Shown here piece by piece: positions 45,539-54,500 of a stretch of DNA of 64,000 nt. The number at the start of each line of letters is the position of its first letter. The stretch's first letter is position 1. This DNA comes from Streptomyces sp. CG1 (GTDB taxonomy: Bacteria; Actinomycetota; Actinomycetes; Streptomycetales; Streptomycetaceae): NCBI RefSeq assembly GCF_041080625.1, contig NZ_CP163518.1, forward strand, positions 5,084,001 through 5,148,000. Reading direction: 5' to 3'. The translations under genes and the position numbers were made by a program. The notes under the pieces are model-generated. The model did not search any database. It was not told the DNA's origin and saw only the letters and a list, made by a program, of their open reading frames with translations.

Positions 45539-47221
45539 TCAGGAGTCTGAGTCCGGCTGGCTGCTCGCGGCTGCGTACGCCTGGGCCGGGGTCATGCTGA
45601 CGCCGTTGAGCGAGACCGTCTTGTACGGACTGACCTTCGCGCAGGTCTTGGACTGGTCGGCGGTCTCGGCGTGAGCGTTGGACACGGCTGCGTGGGTGTC
45701 GGCGGGCGCCGGGGAGCTGCCGCCCGACCCGGAGCCGTACGTAGTGCCGCCGGGCCAGTCGCTGCCGATGACCAGGGTCAGTCCGGTGCCGCTGCCCTGC
45801 TTGAGGTGCGAGGCGGGCACGTCGAGGGCGTGGGCCACGGCCTCGGCCTGCGGCTTCAGGCCGCTGCCGTAGGTGAGGGTGGTGGATGTCGTACTCAGCC
45901 CGTTGCCCGAGTTCGTGGCCGAGCTGAAGCCCTTGTCGGTGAGAGCGGTAGCGATCTCGGAGGCGCGGCCGCCGATGCCGGTGCCGTTCTCGACCTTCAC
46001 CGCGATCGAGGCGGTGTCGACCGGCGTCGGCGTCGCGGAGCCCGTGGCAGGGGACTTCTTGCCCGACGTATCGCTCAGCGATTGGTCGCCCGCGATAGCG
46101 GCGAACAGGGACTTGGCACCGGGGCCGGGCACCACCCGTTCCTTGTTGTTGGGATCGGGGGCGGTCTGCATGGTGGTGAAGGTGGTCGCCTTCGGCGGAA
46201 CCTTGTTCAGGTCGGATGCCAGCCCGATGAGTTTGCTGACGCTGCCCAGGCCGTCGTCGACGGTGAGTGCCTTGGTGGCCGCATCCGCGAGGCCGTAGAC
46301 GGCGGTGGGATCGGTCAGCGTGCCCGCGCTCTTGAACTTGCGGATCATCGAGCCGAGGAACATGTGCTGCGCGTAGGTACGGCCCAGGTCGCTGCCGTCA
46401 CCGAAACCGTGCCGGGAACGGACGAACTCCAGCGCCCCGACGCCCTTGAGGGTGTGGGTGCCCTTGGACAGCTTCAGGTGGGAGTAGGTGTCGTAGACGT
46501 TGTCGCTGACGCAGACCGACACGCCGCCGACGGCGTCGGACATGTTCACCACACCGGCGAAGTCGAGCTTGACGAAGTGGTCGATCGGGATGCCGGTGAG
46601 CTGGTGGACAGCGGCCACCTGACAGGCCGGACCATACGAGAGGGCACTGTTGATCATGCCGTAGTAGCCGGACGTGCTCTGCTTCGATGTGGGGTCGGTG
46701 CAAGCCGGGACCTTGGTCATGGTGTCGCGGGGAACGCTCATCACAGTGGCGTTGGAGCGGTCGGCGGCGATGTGCACCACCATCTCAACGTCCGCGTTGC
46801 CCCAGCCGGACTCCACGCCGGTCTGTGAACAGCCGCCGCCCAGCTGGCAGTCGGTGGCGCTGGTGCGGCCGTCCGAGCCGATCACCAGGATGTTGATCGG
46901 CGTACGGCCGAAGGCGTCCGCCTTCTCGCTGCCGCCGCTGCCTTCGAGCCCGAAGCTGTGGATGTTGCCGTTCAGGTGCTGGTAGAGCCACCACCCGCCG
47001 CCGGCGGCGATCAGCAGCAGCAGGGACAGGCTTATTCCGGTGATCCGCAGCGCGCGTTTGCCGCGCCTTGCCGAACGCCCCCGGCCTCGCCCTCGGCGCC
47101 GCGTCTGCGTCCGGCCGCCCGAGGAGCGTCGGCTGCCGGGTTCGTCCATGCGCTGACGGGGCACTTGGCCCCTGCGGTTACGCGTGGCCTGGCCGGCCGG
47201 GTCGTCCCGCAGGTCGCTCAT
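45539..47221 (-). CDS. LCP family glycopolymer transferase with LytR_C domain, copy 4
   Basis: LCP protein of 560 residues from the ATG 47221. Very basic N-terminus (RRRGRGRGRSARRGKRALR), transmembrane helix (ITGISLSLLLLIAAGGGWWL), LCP domain with NILVIGSDGRTSA, NADVEMVVHIAADRSNATV, MSVPRDTMTKVPAC, VCVSDNVYDTY and FVRSRHGFGDGSDLGRTYAQ, and a LytR_C domain (AVKVENGTGIGGRASEIATA). A short C-terminal module follows with SKTCAKVSPYKTVSLNG. Preceded by TTGCGCAA site C. Confidence 0.93.
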   Translation of the reverse strand: MSDLRDDPAGQATRNRRGQVPRQRMDEPGSRRSSGGRTQTRRRGRGRGRSARRGKRALRITGISLSLLLLIAAGGGWWLYQHLNGNIHSFGLEGSGGSEKADAFGRTPINILVIGSDGRTSATDCQLGGGCSQTGVESGWGNADVEMVVHIAADRSNATVMSVPRDTMTKVPACTDPTSKQSTSGYYGMINSALSYGPACQVAAVHQLTGIPIDHFVKLDFAGVVNMSDAVGGVSVCVSDNVYDTYSHLKLSKGTHTLKGVGALEFVRSRHGFGDGSDLGRTYAQHMFLGSMIRKFKSAGTLTDPTAVYGLADAATKALTVDDGLGSVSKLIGLASDLNKVPPKATTFTTMQTAPDPNNKERVVPGPGAKSLFAAIAGDQSLSDTSGKKSPATGSATPTPVDTASIAVKVENGTGIGGRASEIATALTDKGFSSATNSGNGLSTTSTTLTYGSGLKPQAEAVAHALDVPASHLKQGSGTGLTLVIGSDWPGGTTYGSGSGGSSPAPADTHAAVSNAHAETADQSKTCAKVSPYKTVSLNGVSMTPAQAYAAASSQPDSDS

Positions 47222-47266
47222 CTCCCACTCCCATGACGGGTCGGGCCCCGGCAGGCCGGCACCCTC

Positions 47267-47294
47267 ACTTGCAGAGTTGCGCAATCGTACAGAG
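47267..47294. promoter_or_regulatory. TTGCGCAA operator, site C (LCP copy 4)
   Basis: TTGCGCAA at 47277 to 47284, left half-site ACTTGCA well conserved, right half-site degenerate (TACAGAG). It lies 56 bases before the LCP copy 4 start. Confidence 0.55.
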
Positions 47295-47760
47295 TGATGG
47301 CTCGTACGGTACAGGTCCGGCCTGAATTCACAGCGTGAGTGATCTCATGGAACCGCCGCCGTGGTCATTGAGCCGCCGTACGTACCCGGTGCCGCTGGCC
47401 GAGCTGATCGCGTGACTGCCGCGCGGTGAGCCGTGTCACGGGCGCAGCCCCGGTATGGAACATCCGTCCGTGACGGCTTTCGACACCGCATCCGGAGTCT
47501 CGACATGGCTCCCCGGCAACGGATCTCCAGTCGACCGTCGGCGGTCGGGCGCAACCGTACAGAGAAAGCCACGATCACCAACAGCAGCAGGGCAGCGGTC
47601 GCCTCTTCGGCATCGTTGTGCTGATCGGCGTCAGCGCGGTGTGTATGACGGTCCCTGGTGGGGCGACGGGCCGCGCGCCCTGGTCGTTTTAGTACCGGTC
47701 CTTACACTGGGTGCGCGTATGCGGGTCGGCTGTGACGTGTGAAGGGGGCGTGCGAGGACC
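47295..47760. other. intergenic with ArsR copy 2 promoter
   Basis: 466 bases without a supported gene. TACACTGGGTGCG at 47703 to 47715 is repeated exactly in front of ArsR copy 1 (36451 to 36463), 58 and 57 bases before the two start codons, with further similarity up to CTGTGAC. TACACT may be the -10 element. Confidence 0.5.
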
Positions 47761-48120
47761 GTGGCGGTTGACGTCGGTGGTGTTCAGGACCCTCCCGCCG
47801 AAGTGATGGCGGGGGTGGCCGCCGCGTTCGGGCTGCTTGCCTCACCGGCCAGGATACGCATCATGTGGATCTTGTCCCAGGGCGAGAGCGACGTCACCGG
47901 CCTGGCCGGCCGGGTGGGCGTGGCTCTGCCTGCGGTCAGTCAGCACCTGGCGAAGCTCAAGCTCGCCGGTCTCGTCGCCTCCCGCCCCGAGGGCCGGCGA
48001 CAGGTCTACTACGTTGATGACCCCGACATTGCCGCCACCATCGGCGCGATGATCACACTGCTGGCCGCGCGGGCAGGAGAGTCGTCACTGCGGCGAAGGC
48101 TGGACCGCAAGTCGGCATGA
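47761..48120 (+). CDS. ArsR/SmtB-family regulator, copy 2
   Basis: Winged-helix regulator of 119 residues, GTG start. Almost the same as copy 1 from the start to helix 5: SQGESDVTGLAGRVGVALPA, VSQHLAKLKLAGLVASRPEG, YYVDDPDIAATIGAMITLL. As in copy 1, the known metal-binding residues of ArsR sensors are absent. It lies 616 bases before a CadD-like permease gene on the same strand, and beyond LCP copy 4. The shared recognition helix means both copies probably bind the same DNA sequence. Confidence 0.92.
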   Translation: MAVDVGGVQDPPAEVMAGVAAAFGLLASPARIRIMWILSQGESDVTGLAGRVGVALPAVSQHLAKLKLAGLVASRPEGRRQVYYVDDPDIAATIGAMITLLAARAGESSLRRRLDRKSA

Positions 48121-48736
48121 CCTTCAGCTGCGAGGGCACCGGGCTCCTGCCGGACGGCCTCTCCTGCGGCCGCCGACTCGACCAGGACGTGCGCGGAGAG
48201 GACGTCGGCGCGGGGCGAAGCCCGGCAGGACGACGATCAGCGCAGCTATGCCAGTGCCGATGAAAGCTAACAGGCACCGAGGAGCCCCGTTCAACACTCG
48301 CATCGCGGAATGTCTGCACGGCCACGCTGGCTGTTGTCGACGTCATGCGGCAGCTTTCCCGGCATCGGAACCGTCCTGGCGGCGATCCTAAAGAGTGTTG
48401 CAGTAGGCCATGATCTGGGCATTTCCCTTGTATGGGTGGGGTGTTGAGGGCTGAGCGGGTGTGGGTGGAGACGTTCACCGGTTCGCCTCCCGGACCGGCT
48501 GTCCTCGCGGGAGGGACTGGCTCCGCGGGTGGCCTTTGGCAGCGTCAAGGCCCTGGCGGGTGCAGTCGTGTCTGGGTAGCTTGTCCCCGCGCCCGTGATG
48601 ACACAAATCCGGAGGATGGTGTGCGCCAGCCCATCCAGCGGCGTTCGCTGGTCTCCCTCCCCCGTGTGATCCGGCCATGACCTGTGCTTTGGTGGGCGTC
48701 GGCTCTGCCGGTCTGCTTGCCGTCGGGCGGGTCTAG
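48121..48736. other. intergenic, possible transposase remnant
   Basis: 616 bases with no intact gene. At about 48424 to 48590 the plus strand reads VLRAERVWVETFTG and, after a frame change, VRLPDRLSSREGLAPRVAFG, then a stop. The first piece recalls the N-terminus of a Streptomyces IS5-type transposase, but the match is short and from memory only. Confidence 0.3.
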
Positions 48737-49342
48737 GTGGCCGGGGTTGTCGCGACCGCGGCCACGGCGGTGGGGCTGTTCGCCGGGACCAATATCGATG
48801 ACCTCGTCGTGCTGGCGGTGCTGTTTCTGTCGAGCCGGGCGACCGGGGTGCTCAGGGCCGGGCAGATCTGGGTGGGGCAGGCCGCCGGGTTCACCGTTTT
48901 GGTGGCTGTCTCGGTGGGTGCCGCGCTCGGCCTGGGCATCGTCCCTGACCGGTGGGTCGGGTTACTTGGCCTGCTCCCACTGGCGTTGGGGGCCTTGGGC
49001 CTGGTCAGAGCCGCTCGGGCACAGCGCTCCGGGGAGCCGGTCCCGGCGGTTGCCGCCACAGGCCCGGCCTCGGTGATGGCCCTGACCGTCATCAACGGGG
49101 CCGACAACCTGACCGTCTACCCTCCGGTCTTGCGGACCATCGGCGTCGGCTCGGCCGTGGTCACCGTCGTGGTGTTCGCCGCCGGGGTGGTGGTGTGGTG
49201 CCTGCTGGGCTCCTGGCTCGGCTCCCATCGGAAGATCGTCGAGGTCGTCGGACGGTGGGGACACTGGATCATCCCCGCCGTCTTCGTCATCATCGGGGTC
49301 ATCATTCTGCTCGGTTCCGGCGTCCTGAGCACGATCCGCTGA
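48737..49342 (+). CDS. CadD-like cation permease
   Basis: Membrane protein of 201 residues with six hydrophobic segments, of the cadmium-resistance transporter family (PF03596). Family marks: VGLFAGTNIDDLVVLAVLFL near the N-terminus with the acidic IDD pair, and the internal counterpart VMALTVINGADNLTVYPPVL with an acidic residue in the second half. Probably moves a cation or small ion; cadmium is a guess from the family name. GTG start. It contains a TTA codon (48962 to 48964, residue 76), so translation needs the bldA tRNA. Converges with the DUF1003/RyR gene. Confidence 0.85.
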   Translation: MAGVVATAATAVGLFAGTNIDDLVVLAVLFLSSRATGVLRAGQIWVGQAAGFTVLVAVSVGAALGLGIVPDRWVGLLGLLPLALGALGLVRAARAQRSGEPVPAVAATGPASVMALTVINGADNLTVYPPVLRTIGVGSAVVTVVVFAAGVVVWCLLGSWLGSHRKIVEVVGRWGHWIIPAVFVIIGVIILLGSGVLSTIR

Positions 49343-49406
49343 GCCGTCCGGTTCCGTGGGGGGAGAGGGACCGGTGGATTACACGGGGGCACCGACGCGC
49401 CTGCGG

Positions 49407-51200
49407 CTACGACGCCTGCTCCCGACCCGCCGAAGTGGAGGAATCTTCCGCCTGATCGAGCTCTGTCGCCGCTTTGACGGCTTCCATGGCCGCGACCTCG
49501 TTGGGTACGCGGGGCCGCGCGCCGAGGCCCAGGAAGCCGCCTTCGTTGTTGGCGTCGGCGACGGTCGCGGTGATGTCCATCAGGAATGCGCGGAAGTCGG
49601 CGAGTTCGTCCGGCGCGGCGTGGGCGACGATGCCGGTGGCCTCACGGATCACCTGCAATGCGGGGCGCCAGTAGTCGGTGTACCTGGTGCCTGGCCGGAG
49701 TCCGGTGTCGAAGGTGGACGCCTCCGCGAGCTCGCGGATCAGTCGCTTGGGATGGCTGATGCTGGCTTCCCGCAGCAGTTTTACCAGTGCGAAGATCTCC
49801 TCGGGATCGGCGACGCCCTCGGCGAGCGCTACCAGTACTCCTGCGGCCATCAAGGACTTCCCCAGCGTCGCCCATTCCTCGGGGGTGAAGTCCAACTCCC
49901 CCGCGCCGTCTGCGCTCTGGCCGGTGCGCAGGACCTGGAAGCCGACGTCGGCCAGCACAGCGGGAACGCGCCGGACTGCTTCCACGGCCTGCGCCCGTGT
50001 GTGATCGGAGAGCTCATCCCAGGGCACCAGGTCGGATTGCCGGCCATCACGCTGACCGGGCAGGCTTGCCGCTCCATCGGCGCCGCGTTCGAGCGACCGG
50101 TGCTCGTGCTCCAGCCGGGCCAGCACCTGTGCCTCCTCCTCGGTGAAGGCGACGGTGAGGTCCGGGTCGGAGGTGGGAACCATCAGGCAACCGATCGCGG
50201 CCAGCCGGTCACCGAGCTGGCGCGCCTGAAGTAGGTTTGCCTCCTTCTGTACTTCCGGCAGCTCGTGCCAAGGGCGCTGCGCGGTCCGGCTGCCCGGCTC
50301 CTGGCCGTCGTCGAGGGCGGCCTCCAGTCTGCTCTGATGGATGGCCCGCGCCAGGTGTCCGGTGACCTGGGCGCTGGTGTAGTCGGCAAGGCTGTCGATG
50401 ACGCGGTCCTGCGCAAGCAGACGTGACTTCATCCGGCGGCACTCGTGCAGGATGGCCTCGGCGTCGAGGAGGGTCTGCTCCGAGCGGCGGTCGGCGGCCT
50501 GGCCCAGCACGTCCTGCCCGACCATGATCACGATCATGAAGATGAGCTGGGTCAGGGTGGACAGGAAGCTCATGAAAGCGAACGGGTACGGGTCGAACCG
50601 CTGCAGGCCCAACTGCGCCATGCCGATCCAGACCACCTGGGTCCCGGCGGCGATGTAGAAGGCCCACATGCTGCTCAGCCGCTGCGTCAGCCAGGCGGCG
50701 ATCCGGCCGTTGACACCTGTGACCTGGTCGATGGCCTGGGGCGGCGGCTGCACCCGGTGCCGCTCGATCCATGGGTGCGGACTCGATTCGAGCAGGCTGA
50801 CCCCACGGCCGAGCGTGCGGTCGTGCCGGTCCAGGTGTGCCTGCAGGTCCGCGACCCGCTCGAAGATCGCCTCGGCGTTCTCGTACGTCTGGACCGCCCG
50901 CCGGTCGGCAGCCGCGCCCAGCACGCGTTGACCGACCATGATCACAAGGCAGAGAACCAGCTGGACCACGTTGTCCAGGAACAGCAGGAACCCGAACGGA
51001 TAGGGATCCACCCGGTGCAGCGGCCCCCAGGTCGCCAGGGCCATCCACCCGCCGACGACGGCCAGCGTGACGTATAAGGCGGGCATCGAACCTGCCGCTC
51101 GCGTCAGTGCGGCCGCGAAGGCACCGTTGAAACCGACCTGTTCGTCGGCGATCGTCACCGGCTGCTGCTGCAGATCCGTCACCGTATCGGCTGTGCTCAT
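49407..51200 (-). CDS. DUF1003 x2 / RyR x2 membrane protein
   Basis: Protein of 597 residues with an unusual order of parts. Residues 41 to 101 and 175 to 239 are two DUF1003-like membrane hairpins (VDPYPFGFLLFLDNVVQLVL and RFDPYPFAFMSFLSTLTQLI, each ending in VGQ and ADRR). Residues 309 to 343 (RPWHELPEVQKEANLLQARQ) and 390 to 426 (DLVPWDELSDHTRAQAVEAV) resemble ryanodine-receptor RyR repeats. Residues 436 to 597 are a helical domain that may be TerB-like (LDFTPEEWATLGKSLMAAGV, DANNEGGFLGLG). Codon 42 is TTA (51075 to 51077), so expression depends on bldA. ATG 51200 chosen; function unknown, perhaps membrane-linked stress or defence. Confidence 0.75.
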   Translation of the reverse strand: MSTADTVTDLQQQPVTIADEQVGFNGAFAAALTRAAGSMPALYVTLAVVGGWMALATWGPLHRVDPYPFGFLLFLDNVVQLVLCLVIMVGQRVLGAAADRRAVQTYENAEAIFERVADLQAHLDRHDRTLGRGVSLLESSPHPWIERHRVQPPPQAIDQVTGVNGRIAAWLTQRLSSMWAFYIAAGTQVVWIGMAQLGLQRFDPYPFAFMSFLSTLTQLIFMIVIMVGQDVLGQAADRRSEQTLLDAEAILHECRRMKSRLLAQDRVIDSLADYTSAQVTGHLARAIHQSRLEAALDDGQEPGSRTAQRPWHELPEVQKEANLLQARQLGDRLAAIGCLMVPTSDPDLTVAFTEEEAQVLARLEHEHRSLERGADGAASLPGQRDGRQSDLVPWDELSDHTRAQAVEAVRRVPAVLADVGFQVLRTGQSADGAGELDFTPEEWATLGKSLMAAGVLVALAEGVADPEEIFALVKLLREASISHPKRLIRELAEASTFDTGLRPGTRYTDYWRPALQVIREATGIVAHAAPDELADFRAFLMDITATVADANNEGGFLGLGARPRVPNEVAAMEAVKAATELDQAEDSSTSAGREQAS

Positions 51201-51589
51201 GCCCGCCCCCACGAAAGATCCCGAGACGGCTGCCGCAGCTTCGCACATGATGGCAGCTGCCGTCTGGCCAGCTGACCACCGAACTTGTTTTCTGGTGGTC
51301 CGTCAACACCCCTTCTTCAGCCAGTGCTTGGCGTAATGCCGTCGATCTCGGCAGCCGGTCGCAGGTCTGACCGGAGGACGATGGCGGTGATGAGACTCGA
51401 TGACATTGAGAATCGCCGCCCCTGCTTACTTCGTTTGGGTGTAGCTCACCCGTGGGCCCGAACCCGGGTTGTACCGCACCGACGGAGCAGGGGCGGACGG
51501 ACCTCTGATCGGTTCCCGGTACGGAAGCCGCACCGGGAACCACCGCCGTTGTCCAACTATGGGGATATGTTGGCTTTTCGGTTGAGTGG
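51201..51589. other. intergenic between RyR gene and GH92 gene
   Basis: 389 bases without a gene; contains the promoter of the DUF1003/RyR gene and the GH92 terminator at 51511 to 51541. Confidence 0.5.
51511..51541 (-). terminator. GH92 gene terminator
   Basis: Perfect 10-bp stem GGTTCCCGGT / ACCGGGAACC with an 11-base loop, 48 bases after the GH92 stop codon. Confidence 0.65.
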
Positions 51590-54500
51590 TCAGCCCCGGT
51601 ACCCAAGGGCGAACAGGCCGCCCGTTCCCCCGCTCATCGACGGGAGCGTCATCGATGCGACCTGCTTGCCCGCATCGAGCGGGATAGTGGTGGCGTAGAC
51701 GTAGGCGGGTGTGGCGTCCTTGTCGCCGCTGCTCGTGTCGCGGTACCGAGTGGTGATTGCCTCAGTGTCGCCGGCGATCGGCTGGTACTTTCCCGCGCCG
51801 AGCGTCCAGTCGGACAGGCCGATAGTGGCTGTGGACGTGCTGCCGTCGGTGTAGTGGATGGTGAGCTGGCCGGTGGCACCGGATGCACGCGCGTTGGTGG
51901 CCGCGCCGAGCAGCCCCAGCGTCGTGGCTCCTGCGGGGGCGTTGAGCGGGATGGTCTGGCCGGCCATGGTGATGTGGTCAGGCCGGCCCGCCGTAGTGGT
52001 CGGCCAGGTATAGGTGATCCCGTCCGATGTCGCCGTGCCCCCGCTTGGTGCGCCGGCCGCGGTGAGCGCGTCCTGCGAGTAGGCGAACCCGCCGCCGTTG
52101 AAGCCGCTGCGGAAGGTGCTGCCGTCGGGGTAGATGCCCTGGTAGGTCTCGTACGGCCACAGCTCGCCCGGTTTGGCTACTGCCACGCTCATCGAGACGT
52201 CGGGCAGCTTCGTGCCGTCGGCGGTCTTCATGTGGAAGGTCACCTGGTCGCGGCCTTCGGTGGTGCCGGCGGTGAGGGTGACCGGTGCGGTGCCGTCGGA
52301 TCCGGGGGCCGTGGACAGGGTCCCGTGGGCGGGGCTGACCGTGACCCCGCCGGATGCGGTGGCGCTCCAGGTGACGGTCTGCTTGGTGCCGGTGGCATCG
52401 CGTGCCCCGAGGGTGGCCTGGGTGGTGCTGTTCGGGGTGATGACCTCCGACTGGCTGGAGAGGTACCCCAGTGCGGGCAGTTCACCCTGACGGTAGGACG
52501 GGGGTGCGTCTTGCGGTCCGGCTCCCCACTTGGTGTTGGGGGTGGAGCCGAGGGTGAAGTCGAGGGTGGCGCCGGTGGTGAAGACGGAGCCGGGCAGCCA
52601 CGGCGCGGTGTGTGACGTGCCGTTCAGCTGCATCGACTGGATGTAGATGTTGCTGTCCGAGGCGTTGGGCGCGTTGAAGGTGAGGGTGTGCCCGTTGGCC
52701 AGGTGGATGATCTCCAGGGGGAACTCGGGGCTGTTGAGGGTGACGTCCGCGGTGGAGGTGTACTGGGGGAAGAAGCCGAGCATGGTCAGCACGCCCATGG
52801 AGGCGGTGGCGCCGAGGTCGTCGTTGTCGCCTTCGCTGTGCTGGGGCGAGTCCAGGTACAGCTGGGTGCGGATGCGGTGGACCAGCGCCTGCGTCTTGTA
52901 CGGCTCGCCGGTGAAGTCGTAGTTCCATGGGTAGGCGTACTCGAACTGGTTGTCCCAGAAGGAGTAGGGGGAGCCGGGTCCGTCGTTGAGATCGGTCCAG
53001 AAGGTGTCCAGGGTCGGGTTGACGGCCTTGTTGCCGCCCATGGCGTGGAACAGCCCGGCCTGGTTCCAGCCGACCTCCCACCGGTACTGGGAGGCGTTGC
53101 CTTCGACGTAGTTGCTCTGGGTGGTGGGGGTGACGGGCACCCATGCGCCGGAGGCGGTCTTGGGCTGGATCAGGCCGGTGGCCGGGTTGAACAGGTTCTG
53201 CCAGTTCTGTGATCTCCGGGTGAGCCTGGCCGCGTTCGTCTTGTCGCCCAAGGCGGAGGCGAAGTGGGCGAGCGCGAAATCGGCCCCCGCGTACTCCAGC
53301 GTGGTGGCAGCCGATCCGTAGAAGTTGCAGCAGCCGTAGGTGCCGTCGGAGGGCAGGTAGCCGAGAGAGGAGTAATAGTTCAGTCCAGGTCGGATGGTGC
53401 TGGGCTTGTCGGCCTCGGCCAGCGCGTAGGACAGGGCGCTCTTGGTGTCGAAGTTCCGGGCGCCGAAGGCGTAGTAGCCGCCGAGGATCCCGTCGGCGGG
53501 GTCGCCGTTCATCACATAGGACTCGCCGTTGGCCAGCGCCCATTTGGGCAGCATCCCGTTGTTCTGCGCGGCGTCGTTGACCATCGACTGCGCCGAATCG
53601 GACGCTGCCTGTGGGTCGACGAGGGCTTCGAGCTGGGCCTGGGAGCGGTAGATGTCCCAGCCGGAGTAGTTGGCCATCTGCACGTGCCCGGACTGGATGG
53701 TGTGGACCTTGTTGTCGAAGCCCATGTACTGCCCGTTGGCGTCCGAGAAGATGTTCGGGTGCAGCAGGGAGTGGTACAGGGCGGTGTAGAACACCTGCTG
53801 TCGGCCTGCCGGTCCTCCACCGATCTGGATTTTGGACAGCGCCTTGTTCCAGTCGGCGACCGCCGCGGCATGCATGGCATCGAAGCCGAAACCTTGCACG
53901 GTTTGCGCGTTACGGGCTGCGTTGTCCGTGCTCACGAAGGAGATGCCCACCTTGGCCTGAACCCTCTGATTCTGGGTCGTGTCGAAGGTCAGGTAGACAC
54001 CATCCGGTCCCGAGGCTGCCGGCTTGAGAGACCGCCCGGTCGGCGCCGTCCCCTGGTACGTCGGATGCGGCTGCGCGGGGCTGGCCCCACCCTGGCTCCC
54101 GCCCGCAACAGCGGCGGACTTGGTGGCCTTGGTGTTCACCTGCTGACTGCCCGGCGTGATGGTCGAGCCCGTCCAGGTGCCGTGGGCGGTGAAGGGATGG
54201 TCGAAGGTGATGTCGAAGTGGACGGTGTAGGTGTCCGGGCCACCGCAGAAGTGCCCGCTGCTCACGCTGCCCTGCACCTCATTGCTGCCGATCACCTGAG
54301 CGTTCGTGGCCAAGTTGCCGGCCTGCGAGCCGGCCAGTTTCAGCAGCAGATTCGCCTGCGTCGTGGCGGGGAAGGTGAAGCGGCCGAGCGCGCTGCGCGC
54401 CGAGGTGCTCAGCTCGGTCCTCACCGCCGGCGAGCCGGTCCGCACCTCGTAGTATCCGGCCGACGCGGACTCCTCCGAGTGGCTGAACGGTTCAGTCGCC

